Shown here one piece after another: positions 31,862-43,019 of a stretch of DNA of 64,000 nucleotides. Source of the stretch: Phascolarctos cinereus (lineage: Eukaryota; Chordata; Mammalia; Diprotodontia; Phascolarctidae); assembly GCF_002099425.1 (NCBI RefSeq), contig NW_018343964.1, forward strand, positions 16,234,001-16,298,000. Direction: 5' to 3'. A model generated the notes under the pieces. That model searched no databases. It worked only from the letters and a program-made list of their open reading frames with translations, and was not told where the DNA came from. Within the stretch, counting starts at the first letter, position 1; every line of letters starts with the position of its first letter. A program made the translations under genes and the position numbers.

Positions 31862-32085
31862 TTATATATACCTACTGTGTTCCAGGCACTATGCTAAGTA
31901 CTTTACAAGTATTATCTCATTTGATCCTTACAACACTGTGAGGTAACCCCATTTTACAGCTGAGAAAACCAAAGCAAGCAGAGGTTTGGAGACTTGCCTA
32001 AAGTCACATAGCTAGTAAGTGTCTGAAATCAGATTTGAACTTAGGTCTTCCTGACTCTAGTTCTATTTACTGTGTCTTTTAACAC
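31862..32085 (-). repeat. MIR-type SINE
   Basis: Reads cactatgctaagtactttac, tattatctcatttgatcctt, ccattttacagctgagaaaa and gtcacatagctagtaagtgt. Near complete in reverse. Confidence 0.85.
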
Positions 32086-32089
32086 ATAG

Positions 32090-33240
32090 CAATGGTTTGA
32101 AAAAAAAAGTTAAGAGCATCTAGTTAAATTGATTCACACAAGGGCATACATATATCTCTTTCTACATCTGCCATTGTATTTATGTATCAAAAGTGGAAGC
32201 TGATAATCATCAAGACCATAGCTCTAATGGCAGAATTTTAGGAGAGGGTTTTTTGGTAGGGAAGCTTCTCAGTCATACTTACACGTCTGCTTCACCTACT
32301 CCTAGGGCTAGGCTGGAAAAGTTCTCATCCTAAGAGTCAAAATCTCCTCTAACAAGGACTATGTAACCCCTGGGTGGGGATGCTGTAGAAGTAATTCTTG
32401 TTCAGTTAGAACCTCTTAGTGGCTTCTCTTTCAATGTTGAGATTCTGTAATTCTTAGATTCTGTGAGAAGATAGAAAATTCTTAGTTTTATAATTCTTTA
32501 ATTAGGGGCTTAATTAATTAAACAGAGGGCCCAGGCACACTTTGGGGAATTGCTAACCTCTCTGGTGTGCTTCCCCAATGCAGATTGTCTGGGAAATTCA
32601 GTATGGAATACCTCTCCCCACAAACTACCCTCCTCCAAGAGTTATGGTGGTTATGTGATCCCTTTACAACGACACCATCTTACAAAACTCAAAACATCAA
32701 CAAGTTTATTTAGAGGTTAAAAGCAATAAACTAGATTCACAGAGTTGTAAGGGACCTTGGAAGCCATTTAGTTCTGTTTATGCCTGCCAAATATAAGAAG
32801 ACAACAGTATGTACTAGTGATCAACCCTCCCCATTAGGGGCCTAGACAACCTCATATCTTGCCATACTATCCTGGGTTGGGCTCAAATAGAAGTTCCTGA
32901 GGTGCTGCTCTTTCATGTCCATAGCTCTTCTGGCAGGCAAGGTAATGTTGCTTCTCCTTCGGTTCATGCCTTACCGAGTCCTCATCAGCTCTCATGATCT
33001 GTTGCTCCTTTTCATAAGGATCATTCCACCATTTTTCTGCCTAAAGTCCTCACCTCCTACCATTTTCTTCAGCTTCCATTAAGGACATTTGTATGCTCCA
33101 TCATAGTCTTTCCCCATCTTTGATGTTCGGCCTTGCAGCCCATGGTCCCTAGCTCCATGCTTTTCCTTAGCTCCCACCAGATGGCAGCCATTCCATTTCC
33201 CAGGGTACCTGCCCTCTGTCTCTAAACTCCATGGGTTGCC
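32090..33240. other. Interval with no recognised gene
   Basis: No gene is visible. About 32735-32790 (cacagagttgtaagggacct) is a short L3/MIR-type fragment. About 32690-32725 (caacaagtttatttagaggt) has an LTR-like flavour in reverse, but I found no ends, so I do not call one. Confidence 0.35.
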
Positions 33241-33245
33241 TATCA

Positions 33246-33523
33246 GGGCTTCTTAAACTTTATCCACCACCAGGCCATGTTGGTTGGTGTTGCATGACCT
33301 GAGGGCATGCGCAATGCAAAATGTGCATGCTTTGTGCTCACAACCAAGGCTGCAGTGAAGTTTTGATGTAACAAGGGTGAGTGCTGCCAGAAACACCTTG
33401 GATTCACCATGTATTTGATTTTGAATTAATTTTTGGTCATTGCATGTTCAGAAACCTTTCACTGTTGCCAAATTTTTCTCGACCCCATATGGATTTGTTA
33501 CCCACAATTTAAGAAGCACTGGG
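33246..33523. mobile_element. hAT-type DNA transposon remnant with inverted ends
   Basis: The left end cagggcttcttaaactttat mirrors the right end aatttaagaagcactg. The interior includes cgaccccatatggatttgtt. The flanks tgcctat and ggctatat are similar, as expected for an 8 bp duplication that has decayed. No transposase frame. Confidence 0.7.
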
Positions 33524-34333
33524 CTATATCACTACTCACAAAGCTACAATTCTACCTCCCCTGTTCCTAGAGATTTTTCTTATCCTGCGATACCCATGGC
33601 TTTGGACCTCATATATGAGAGGCCTCTCTGAAAAACTCCTTATGAATCTTGTCAGCGAATCTCTCCTTAATTCCATCTTGAGTAATGTTGACAACATAAT
33701 TTGTGTGCTCTTTTTCCTTGGACGGTGTACTTCCTTTCTGTATTAGCATTCCTCAAAGATCTATAGGTTTATGGAAGCATCCTACTCTCTCCCTAATTAT
33801 CTCCCTGTCTACTTTGTTCATTCTTTGCATATTGTTCAAATTACCAGCTACCTCTGCCTGAAATAAGGAGGGAGGGTAAATCCATTTCCCCTTTGAGCTG
33901 CTGAAAAGAAAGATTTTTAGTCACCACAATATGTTAAGACTCTGAAAGGCCTTTGGTTTCAAGATTTTTGTAAGCCTTCCATCAAGATAGATCATTAGCA
34001 CTCCTTGTCTTAATGTACAATTCTTCCTGAATTGCTGTGGTCAAGAAAAAAAAAGGCCATGACCTGGCAGGTCCATTTAGATAGGTGGCCCTTGGATGAC
34101 AGATATGGTTTATTGCTAGGCCCATATTTCAGACCTTTCCAGCTGAGTAGGACTTAATGCTACTCATGCTTTACCACTACCAGCATAGACTTCAAGAAGC
34201 CATGGTTGGCTGAGAACCTCTCATGCCCAAAAGGCTGAGCCTTTCTCATGCCCCCTCGTCCTTATGAGTGTTACCTGGCCTATGTGATTTATCACTAATA
34301 AACCTTTCCTCTGACTGGAAGAAAAAAAAAAAA
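33524..34333 (+). other. Unassigned segment ending in AATAAA and poly-A
   Basis: About 800 bp without a recognised repeat ends with tcactaataaacctttcctc and a run of A at about 34321-34333. A polyadenylation word about 20 bases before an A-run suggests a reverse-transcribed RNA or a retroelement 3' end. I could not identify a parent gene or an unambiguous target duplication. Confidence 0.35.
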
Positions 34334-34359
34334 GAACCCATGATCACTCCAAACCATTC

Positions 34360-34475
34360 TAGTAGAATATAAACTTCTTGAGGATAGGGGCTATTAAAAA
34401 AAATTGTATTTCCAGCCTCTAGCATCCACCTAGGACACGGTAGGTGCTTAATAAATGCTTATGGAATTAAATTGA
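34360..34475 (+). repeat. L2 3' end fragment
   Basis: Reads tagaatataaacttcttgag, tatttccagcctctagcatc and acggtaggtgcttaataaat. Confidence 0.85.
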
Positions 34476-35828
34476 ACTGGTGAGACATTAGAGCAGGACT
34501 TCTGTAGAAGATAAGGAATTTTTCCTTAAAACTGTGACTTCATTCCAGCCTGTATGTACTACCTCTCATGTAGGAAATAAAAAGAAAAAATAAATTAAAT
34601 AATGAATGAACTGATTCTTAAAGATCTGTTGACTAAGTCATAAAAGGTCTGACTCCATAATGTTTTTTACATCTACAATCCACCTGCAGAAGACATGTAG
34701 AAAAGGAATCCAGGATGGACCCAATGAAACGTGTTGTCAAGTGAGCAATTGTGTCATTACTCTCAGTTTGGAGATGGGGGAATATTTTGGATCCCTGGCT
34801 CTTGCTTAAATGTGAACTAAGAAGTATGCTGTCTATCTGGTGGCACAGGCCATTGGACTAGTAACAGGCAGTTCACAGATAAGGGAAAAAAAAAAGCGGC
34901 AAAGCATCTGACATTATGCAGGAAGAACTGGGAGGGAAAAATGGAGGAGAAGGGACAGCAAAGTAAGATAAGTAAATACCCAGATGTATAAATAAACTGC
35001 CATTTCCTGGAGAAGCATCGCCACAGAGCTGTGCCACAGCAAGGTAATATCCCTATGAGAAAATGGTCTATAATGTTTGAGGGGAACCAATAGATTCCTC
35101 AAATGCCAGAGTAATGACAGGGAGGAGGAAGAAACTGTTGGGACACAGCAATTATCTTTCTACCCTGAGTGAGTGGGTCTTCTTTCTTCTAAGGCCATGT
35201 GTATCTACCCAGAGAGGTAGAGGTAAACACATGTTTTACTGGGTGAGGTTGCCTAGCCAGAATGATTCATAATAAAACCACTGTTATTTTAAAATTTAAT
35301 TTTATATTAAATTTAATTTTTATTTTATTATTTTGTTTTACCTCCAGAGCACAGTTTGGGTCAGGGCTTATCCAGATAATTGTGCTAACTCTCCTCTCCA
35401 TCTGGGCACTCCCCCTAAGAATCATTAATTCCAAGTGTTTGGAGGGAAGAGGAAAGTATGTTATAATACCTTCAGTGATATGATATGACATGAGCTGACC
35501 CCTGAGCTCAACTGTGGAGGGCAGAGGTATGGGTCAGCTGAGGGAGGTGAGTGGACAGAGAAATTTGACTGGTGTCAGGGGGCTGTAACCACTGAACAGG
35601 TTAGTCCTGAATCATCAGACTGACCTTTGTTTGACTAAGCAGATGGAAGGGGAACTTTCACATTCGATAAGAAAAGGTCCCTAGTTTTACCTGCTTACTG
35701 CAACAAGCTTTTGCAGTACTTGGTGGAAACTATTTACTTGGTGGAAGATATTTTGTCTTTCACCTACATGCAAAGGTATGCTGGCAAATGTTTAACCATC
35801 ATTGCTCCAGAAAAAAAAAGTTCCTATG
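34476..35828. other. Interval with no recognised gene or repeat
   Basis: An AT-rich patch of A/T runs lies at 35280-35335. No frame in the interval shows a domain. Confidence 0.35.
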
Positions 35829-35829
35829 G

Positions 35830-36000
35830 CACAATTTTCAGTTTAATCTGCATTATTAACATTTTCTATCACTTCCTTAAGTTTAGATACCAATAAAATA
35901 ATAAACCAAACCCCCATTCACAATTTGCTAATTTCTGAGGTGTAAAAGCTCACACTGAAAATTTAATAATGGGTTGTAGAGGTTGGAGCTGACTCTAGCA
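35830..36000 (+). repeat. Unnamed interspersed repeat, copy 2
   Basis: Matches the series described at 27546-27735 block for block, including gaaaatttaataatggg where copy 1 has gaaaatttaacagttgg. Confidence 0.6.
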
Positions 36001-36084
36001 TGTCCCTGGACGTGTCCAAGGGGTCTGTAATGGAAAAGGGATGTGGATGCCTTGCCAGGGCAATTTTTTCTCAGTGTACCCTGA

Positions 36085-36335
36085 ATTTGGTTGGGAGAGA
36101 ACTGGAAGCAAGGGATGTAGGTTGCAGAGACATTGATGCAAGGTCAATCTTTCTAACAGTTATCTGTAAGCAAAATTGGCTGCCTTGGGAGGTAGTAAGT
36201 TGTTCCTTATTAGAGGAATCCAAGTAAAGTTGGAATAAACACTTTGAGGGCATGTAGAAGGAATTCCTTTAAAAATATGATTTGGACTAAACGGTCTCTG
36301 AGTTAGATTCTACTGCTGAGGGTCTGTGTTTCTCT
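36085..36335 (+). repeat. L3/CR1-type LINE 3' fragment
   Basis: Reads ctttctaacagttatctgta, then ttggctgccttgggaggtag and a ggaattcctttaaaaatatg phrase. This follows the L3 3' UTR order seen in full at 58.2-58.6 kb. Confidence 0.65.
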
Positions 36336-36339
36336 GCAT

Positions 36340-37330
36340 TTGTCATGCATTCATGGTTATTTCTCATGCTCACCTTACATTTTGACATGATCAATTTCTT
36401 TGTTACCAAGTAAAATGCTAGATGTGGCTTTACGAGACCCTTGGTACCCCAGATTGCACTAGGATTTTCTCTCCTTTACTTATGAGAGGGCTCATTGATT
36501 TTGTTAGGTTTCTTCAGAGAGCAGTCCTCTGATTGCTCAGTGATTTCTGTGGTAATCAGTCCTTCTGTACCCTTTGCCAAGACCTGGTTCCAGGGCATCC
36601 ATGTGTCTATATGTGCCCTTTTCATTTTTCACTTTTAATTCAAGGCAGGGAGAAGGAAGAGCATGGAAGAATAGACCAGCTACTGATGATGTTTTCCTTG
36701 CAGACAGTGATGGAGCTCTAAGTCTGTGAAACTGTCCCTGCTGAAAATAAAACATGACCAAGAGCATCCCAAGTATTAGAATAATGCCATTATTGTTCAT
36801 TTGCCTATGACAGCTGACAGGTTAGCATGATCTATGATTTTTCTGGGGTCTTTATTTTTCATCAGTGTTCGATTTTAGCAATCCATTCCCTTGAGGGAAC
36901 AGTTTAGATTTGCTTTTAGACCTGGACATTGTACTGGATTGAATATCTTTCAGATCTTTTTTCCACAACCCAGTCCCAAATCAACTTCTGGGCAAGAGTT
37001 CTAAGTGAGGTGATCTTTGATCCTGAAAGTTCTCAGCAAGGAGTGACCTTAAATTCTGGGCTTCTTAGAAAACACTGGATAAACTAATGCTGGGGATGAG
37101 GGGTGATGAGGTCGAACTTGTACTAACATCTGTTTTTTTTAGGTAAAGCAATGAAAGAAAAAAGACATGTTAGAGGACATCCTAGAGGAGTTAATTTATG
37201 AGATGGCAAGAACCTAGTACTCTAGAGGAAATTAAATTGGGCAGGAAAAAAAACTGAAGAGAGTTCAATAGGGGCAAGTAAGGTAGTGGAGTAAAACTAG
37301 GAAAGCCAATTAAATACTTGACAATCAAGA
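36340..37330. other. Interval with no recognised gene or repeat
   Basis: Unplaced sequence. Short frames at 36533 (+) and 36537 (-) overlap each other and look like chance. Confidence 0.35.
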
Positions 37331-37337
37331 AAATTAA

Positions 37338-37885
37338 ATTTAATAAACCTTCATTGAGCACCTACTGCACACCCAGTATAGGTTCTGGGAGAGATACAAA
37401 ATTTATATAAGAAAGTCTTTTATAGTTGAGTGGCTGAATATGATACGTATAAAAATAACCATAATATGAAGTTAAATATGGCAGGTGGATAAGAGACATG
37501 AAAAGTTTTATATAAGGTTCAAAAGCCAAAATGTCATTACTAACTTGGGGAGGAAGGGGTAGGAAATCTGGGAAGAGAAGGAATTTGAGTCGGCCTTTAA
37601 AGAATGGGTAAAAATTTAATGAGGGAAAAGAGAACAGTGAAGATCATAGATACAGAGTTAGAAGAGACTAAAAAGGCTATCTCATGCAACTTATTCTATA
37701 AAGAAACAAGCTCAGTCTAAAGATAAGAAATGGTATAAACAAAGACACAGAGGAGAAAAGTACAGAGTGCATATAGGGGACAGAATAGTCTGGTTTGGCT
37801 GCAGCAAAGGGTACACATAGAGGAGTACTATGAAATAAAACTAGAAAAATAGGGTAATATTAGATTGTGGACAGCCTTGAGCATC
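37338..37885 (-). repeat. L2 LINE fragment (diverged)
   Basis: Reads tcattgagcacctactgcac, a gggacagaatagtctggttt phrase and a ttgtggacagccttgagc phrase: L2 in reverse with low similarity. A MIR-type insert (cagagttagaagagactaaa) lies at about 37650-37715. Confidence 0.55.
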
Positions 37886-37903
37886 AAGACATAGATATAG
37901 AAA

Positions 37904-37917
37904 AATGATGGCCAGGG

Positions 37918-37973
<56 letters not shown>

Positions 37974-38296
37974 TCATATTTCCCTGGCCATCATTCCTCT
38001 ATATGGAATGATGGCCAGGGATTTATATATACACACATATATGTATATAAATGTGTACATATAAATATATAAATCTCTGGCCATCATGTCATGTATGTGT
38101 GTATAAATATAATATATGTATATGCTTACACACATTTCAGGTGCATACACACATATGTGTGTGCATATAGGTGTATGTGTGTGCGTATATGTATCCCTGA
38201 CCATCATTCACCTCTATCTATAGATCACACGTGTGTGTGTATATATACACACATGTATGTGTATGTGCATATATGTATGGGAATGATGGCTAGGGA
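37904..38296. repeat. Cluster of inverted 15-17 bp units in dinucleotide repeats
   Basis: Six copies of an aatgatggccaggga word alternate in orientation: plus at 37904-37918, minus at 37981-37997, plus at 38005-38021, minus at 38074-38088, minus at 38194-38208, plus at 38280-38296. The second and third form a perfect 17 bp palindrome around a 7 base spacer. CA, TA and TGTA runs fill the gaps. Confidence 0.9.
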
Positions 38297-38479
38297 GAGA
38301 TAGTTTGATTTTGAATGTGACAGGGTTGAATGTGACAGGGGAGTAAATCGACATATCCTTCCTAGTAACAACAACAATATTAATTTAATTATGATTCAGA
38401 AGTACAAAGCAGTAGGTATAGAGGATAAAGCGTGGGAAAGTTGAGAAAAGAGTTGGCGAGGGAAGTGAAACATGTCTAG

Positions 38480-38720
38480 AGTGAGACTTGAGGGGCATTC
38501 ACCAATGAGGAGGAGGAAAGGAGGAGCATGAGAGACTTCAGACCCAAAAGGGTTAAGAAGGTGTAAGCATCACTAACTGGGAAAATCAGGCAAGGTTTCT
38601 AGAAGGAGGTGGCATCTGAATTCACCCTTTGTGAGTTCATGCCTGGCGTGGGAGATGACTATTGTGAAGCAGTAGAAGTGAAGGATAAAGTTAGAGAGTT
38701 TGAATTTCTTCTCTCTTCAG
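38480..38720 (-). repeat. Probable L2 fragment
   Basis: Reads caaggtttctagaaggaggt then ggcatctgaattcacccttt, the L2 block that elsewhere reads ttgcagaaggtgggatttta. Diverged. Confidence 0.45.
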
Positions 38721-38867
38721 AAATGTCCTATTTCTTAGCATGTGATCATATTTTCTTCCCTGCCCAACCAATGCCCATCTAGCTGACAAAGAAATAACCT
38801 GTTATGTAAATGAAAAATAGAGTTCATAAAGCTCAGAGTTTATAAGAGCTGAAAGGTAAAGAATTAA

Positions 38868-39002
38868 AAGAACACAGAAACTTAGAGTTAAATAGGACCA
38901 TAGAAACCACTTAGTCTACTCTAAACCTGATCAGGAATTCCCTCTGTAACATAGTTTACAAGGGATAATTCTGGCATGACTTAAAGCCTCATTTCATCCT
39001 AA
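38868..39002 (-). repeat. L3/CR1-type 3' end
   Basis: Reads cacagaaacttagagttaaa, then taggaccatagaaaccactt and gatcaggaattccctctgta. Confidence 0.6.
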
Positions 39003-39049
39003 CATTGAAGATAAATTGATATACATACATGTATAACACATACATATAT

Positions 39050-39412
39050 GTGTATATATAAAATATATATCTGCATTTAATTGTAGCCTTCTTGGGGGAG
39101 GGGAGGAGGAAGAGAGGGAAGAGTGAAGTAAAGAGTACACAGCAGAGAACAAAAGAAAACTTACAAAGAAGTAAAGAAAGATGGACAGCTCTGAACACAA
39201 TGTGTAGTATTTATTATAAAGGCTTTCTTGAAATGGAAATTTATTGCTGTATATTTTGAACCCTCTCTTACGTTCAGCTGTGCACATGGCAATGCTTTTT
39301 CTTTTTTCTTTCCTTATTTTGTATTTAAATTTTAGTATTTAAATTTATGTTTCTTTTTCTTTTCTCATTGTATATTTAAGTTGTAGTGTTAAGTTTAAAA
39401 AAAGAAGAAGAT
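39050..39412 (+). repeat. Unnamed retroelement-like repeat S, copy 1
   Basis: Reads agagtacacagcagagaaca, aagaaaacttacaaagaagt, ggctttcttgaaatggaaat and agctgtgcacatggcaatgc, ending in A-rich sequence. It follows an AT-rich microsatellite. A second copy lies at 43020-43350 with the same order and the same kind of AT tract before it. Confidence 0.7.
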
Positions 39413-39499
39413 AAACTGACAAGATACAACCCTGAGCCAGATTCAATCCTAATAGAAAGTTAAGGTTCAGGAAAGAAATTAGGGCTGGATATATATAGA

Positions 39500-39760
39500 T
39501 TCGGGTGTCACAGAATCTTAGAACTGGAAAGAGCCATCTACTTCTGAGAGGAATGTCCTCTGAAAAAGATCTGACAAGGATCCTTTGCCTGCAAACTTCT
39601 AGTTGGGAATGGGGCACCCACAATCTCCTGAATAAGTCTACTCTACCCTTGGGGAGCCTTCATAGTTAGGAAGTCTTTCTTTACCTCAAGTTTAAATCTG
39701 CCTTTTAGCCATTACCATTCATTGGTCCTTGTGCTGCCTGGTAAGACCAAGCAGAGTGAA
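39500..39760 (-). repeat. L3/CR1-type 3' region
   Basis: Reads cacagaatcttagaactgga, a gttaggaagtctttctttac phrase, ctcaagtttaaatctgcctt and a cattcattggtccttgtgct phrase. It stops where a second L3 3' end begins. Confidence 0.75.
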
Positions 39761-39769
39761 GAGTGAGTC

Positions 39770-42260
39770 TCAGAATCACAGAACGGGAATGTAAGTGGGG
39801 ACCTCAGCTTCCTTCTAGTCCAGCCCAAATTTAACAGGAATTCCTGCTATGATACATTGACAAGTAGTTTTATAGACTCTGTTTGAAGGCTTCCAAGGAT
39901 GGAGATCTCTTGTCTCTTGAGGCAGCCCATTCATTTTTGGACATTAGTTAGGAAGATTTTCTTGTAATTAAGCTAAGATTTATTTACTTCTTTACGATTT
40001 CTAGCATTGCTCCTGCTTCTGCTCTTTGGGGCAAAGAGAACAGGTCATGTCTTTCCTCACCATCACAGCCATTATCCATCCACCTACCGCCCCCCCCAAC
40101 CCTAGTCTTCTCTTCTCCAGGCTAAACATTCCCAAATGACTATATGACTTAAACTCAAGACCCTTTAGTATCTAAGTTACCTTCTTACCAATGTTCTCTT
40201 TAAACTGTAGCACTTAGAATGGAAAAGAATACACCTGATAAGGGCAAAGTACATGAGACTATCACCTCCTTATTGCTAGGAAGTTATGCCCCTCAATGTA
40301 ATGTGAAATGTCATTAGTTTTTTTGGCTGCCACATAACAATACTCATTGTCATTCCCCAGGTTCGCTTCTTCTTCACCACCACTGGCTTCTGGCTCTGTA
40401 GGATGGTGCTGGCCCTATGCAGAGCGGCCACATGGGGATCTTTCTGGTATTTATTCTTTCAGATGATGTATGGGATGCTGTTGAGTGTGGCCCAAGTATT
40501 TTTGTTGATTGTGGTCCTCGCGTAGGAAGTGGTAGGCTTCCTCTGACCTTCCCTGTGCTTCAGCATCACCACGATGCCTTTGCCTTTGGCAGCCGGCTCG
40601 ATGCCTACCATCTTGGGGTAGATTAGCCCATTACAGTGGAACAAGTTTCTGGCCTTGAGATTGTCAGGTTCGGTGCTGTATGTCTGCTTGTTGCGTTTGA
40701 TCAGCAAGCTGGAGCAGTTCAGAAAGGACCATCCACTGCAGGTAAGCCAAGTTGGCTCCCAGACAAGGAAAAAAAAAAACACTTCTTTCTTTCCTAAATA
40801 TTCACTAACCATCTCTAGATTTCAGGTTTCCTGACCGATACTATGAAAGCTTCATTCTTTTCTGCCTTTAAAAATCAAGATATTTGTCCATTTCCAGTCC
40901 TGTGGAACTCTCCCAATTCTCCATGACCTTTCAAAGACCACTGACAATGGTACCATAATCACATCTGTCAGATAGTTTTTTCATCTACCTGGGATGTAGA
41001 ACACCTAGGTTTGGTGATTTGAACTCATTTAGAGCAGCTAGATGTCCTCTCACTATATATTTATTGTATCAACTTCTATTTGCCATTTTTGTTCTGTTCT
41101 TTCTTGTCCAATGATCATTGTCTTTGGTAGAGAAAAAAGAAGCAAAATTAATATTATTTTTCTGCCACCAATTATCACTGTTCCATTAACTTTAAACAAA
41201 AGCCCTATAATTTCTTTGATGCTCCTTGTTTCTTCAATATAGATTTTTAAAAGTCCTTTTTAAAATTTTTAGTCCTCCTTGACAAACTCTCTTGTATCTA
41301 CTCTTATAGGACAATGCTGTGATTTTATCTTTATTTTCCATTTTCTGCCCTTGCTTTGGTCTTCTGTATATTTCTTTTAAAAAAATCTTATTTGGATTAT
41401 GAATTCCTGGTACATCTATGCCATTTTTTGACAACTCCCTCTTTTTCTCCTCAATGGATTTCTTTCTCTTTGTGGCATTGGAACTTTATTCCTTAGATCT
41501 TTCCATAACTTTTAGACCATTAATCTATTCTTTCTTTGAATCCTATGGAATTTTATCTCCAGAAATTTAGAGTGCATCTCACACCGTGCCTGAATTTCTT
41601 CTGTGTTACAAATTCTAAGATGAAATGATCATTTCCCCCCTATAATGTTCCCATTATTTCCACTCCACCAACCTGTTCCTCTCTTTGAGAATTAAATCCA
41701 GAGCAGAAGTTCCCTTCATTAGTTCCTCCATCTTCTGCAGGATGAAATTATCATTAAGGCATAGAGAAAAATGAACTGCTGCTTCTCCTCATAGAAGAAA
41801 GAATAGAAAAGATACTGATCCCTGCAAAAGCATTGGGTGCATCCTCAAGTGTCTTGTGAATTAGTCATGGCCACCTATCTCTATTATTCTGTATGAGCCA
41901 TGCAAATAATATAAATTACCAATAGCAAGAAGAGAGAGATTAGAGACTTTGGAACCAAAACACATAGAAACAAGAAGCTCAATTCTTTCTAGCCCCAAAA
42001 CTTTGTATTTAAAGTATATTCCCTTCATCCGATTGGTCACTTATTATCATAATCCCAAACTGCCATGCTAACTTGGCAATGATTCAGTACTTCATCCCTA
42101 GCCTCATTCCTCATACTAGGGACTTTCCAGAAAATAACTCAGATGATGAATCTCTTTCAAATGCCAGGAAAACCCAATGACTCGAGAGCCTCTTCTCCCT
42201 ATCAAAAGATTGAGGGATTGAATGACTGTTATAGAGAATACCTCTCAAGATGACACTTTG
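39770..42260 (-). repeat. L3/CR1-type LINE carrying the RPL28 pseudogene
   Basis: The 3' portion spans 39770-40345 (cagaatcacagaacgggaat, tcttctccaggctaaacatt, then ggaagttatgcccctcaatg and ttggctgccacataac). After the pseudogene, an upstream coding portion occupies about 40830-42260: reversed it gives the stretch just before the RT domain (taccaaagacaatgatcatt lies in it). Order and strand fit one minus-strand LINE whose central RT part is missing. Confidence 0.6.
40360..40753 (-). pseudogene. RPL28: Processed pseudogene of ribosomal protein L28 (eL28)
   Basis: The minus-strand translation follows RPL28 over about 131 of its 137 codons without introns: LQWMV, then [52 protein letters not shown] and, past a stop, [23 protein letters not shown]28 is a component of the 60S subunit. 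This copy is dead: the frame shifts between LQWMV and NCSS, the start codon position reads AAC, and the Arg before KNKY is TGA. The last few codons, 3' UTR and poly-A tail are missing on the low-coordinate side. The lack of introns marks it as a retrocopy. Confidence 0.93.
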
Positions 42261-42685
42261 GACTAAGACATCTGTTTGTTTTATTTGCAGAGGTAAGTTT
42301 CCTTCATTCCAGGTTCATGATGTCAAATTTCTGGCCCTGGTCATCAAGTCTCATGAGATTTTTGTTACCAGTGAAGTTAGTACAGATTACGTGTATCTCA
42401 GGAAGTCAGACTAATCATTTCTGTGGAGGAGGAAGGCAGAAGCTTTTGACAGTAACCCTGACAAGGACATCAGCCTCTCTCCATCTCTAAAAGCAGTAGC
42501 CAATCTGCAAAATGGATTCTGGTCTAGGTTCCTGGGCCATTCTAAACTGGCTCTCCTGCAGAAATGACTATATTAGCAGAAAGACAAGCAAGAATTAAAA
42601 GTATTTCTTAGTATTCTAGCAAGTTAGAATTAGAATTCAGGTTAGAATTCCTGTGTGAAATGGCAGTGAAGTTCTGTGGGTTCTG
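42261..42685. other. Interval with no recognised gene or repeat
   Basis: Unplaced sequence between the L3 copy and an L2 fragment. Confidence 0.35.
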
Positions 42686-42687
42686 GT

Positions 42688-42836
42688 TACCTGGGTGCTT
42701 TTGCCTGAACAGCCTCTCCTCACATGCACCTTGTAGACTCCTTAGCTTCCTCCAAAGCACAGTGCAGGTGCCACCTCCTGCATCTGGACTTCCTGACACC
42801 CGTTTCCCCAACCCATATTTCCCTCTTCTTGAGATA
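42688..42836 (+). repeat. L2 LINE fragment
   Basis: Reads cctcacatgcaccttgtaga, gcacagtgcaggtgccacct and gcatctggacttcctgacac, matching forward L2 before its terminus. Confidence 0.6.
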
Positions 42837-43003
42837 TATTATATATATATATATATACACACATATATATATATGTATATATATATGTGTGTATATATAT
42901 ATGCATATATATTATATATGTACATATACATGTGTATATATATATATATATGTGTGTATATATATATATGCATATATATTATATATGTACATATACATGT
43001 AGC
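42837..43003. repeat. TA/TG/CA tract with an internal tandem duplication
   Basis: A block of about 47 bases (tgtgtgtatatatatatgca to gtacatatacatgt) occurs twice, at about 42887-42933 and 42951-43001, within the AT-rich repeat. Frames on both strands here are artefacts. Confidence 0.85.
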
Positions 43004-43019
43004 ATTCCCTCCATAGAAT

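Noticed and set aside
32690-33240. Possible further LTR (caacaagtttatttagaggt resembles an LTR 3' part read backwards)
   Set aside because: No TG...CA ends and no flanking duplication could be found, so the call would rest on one short word.
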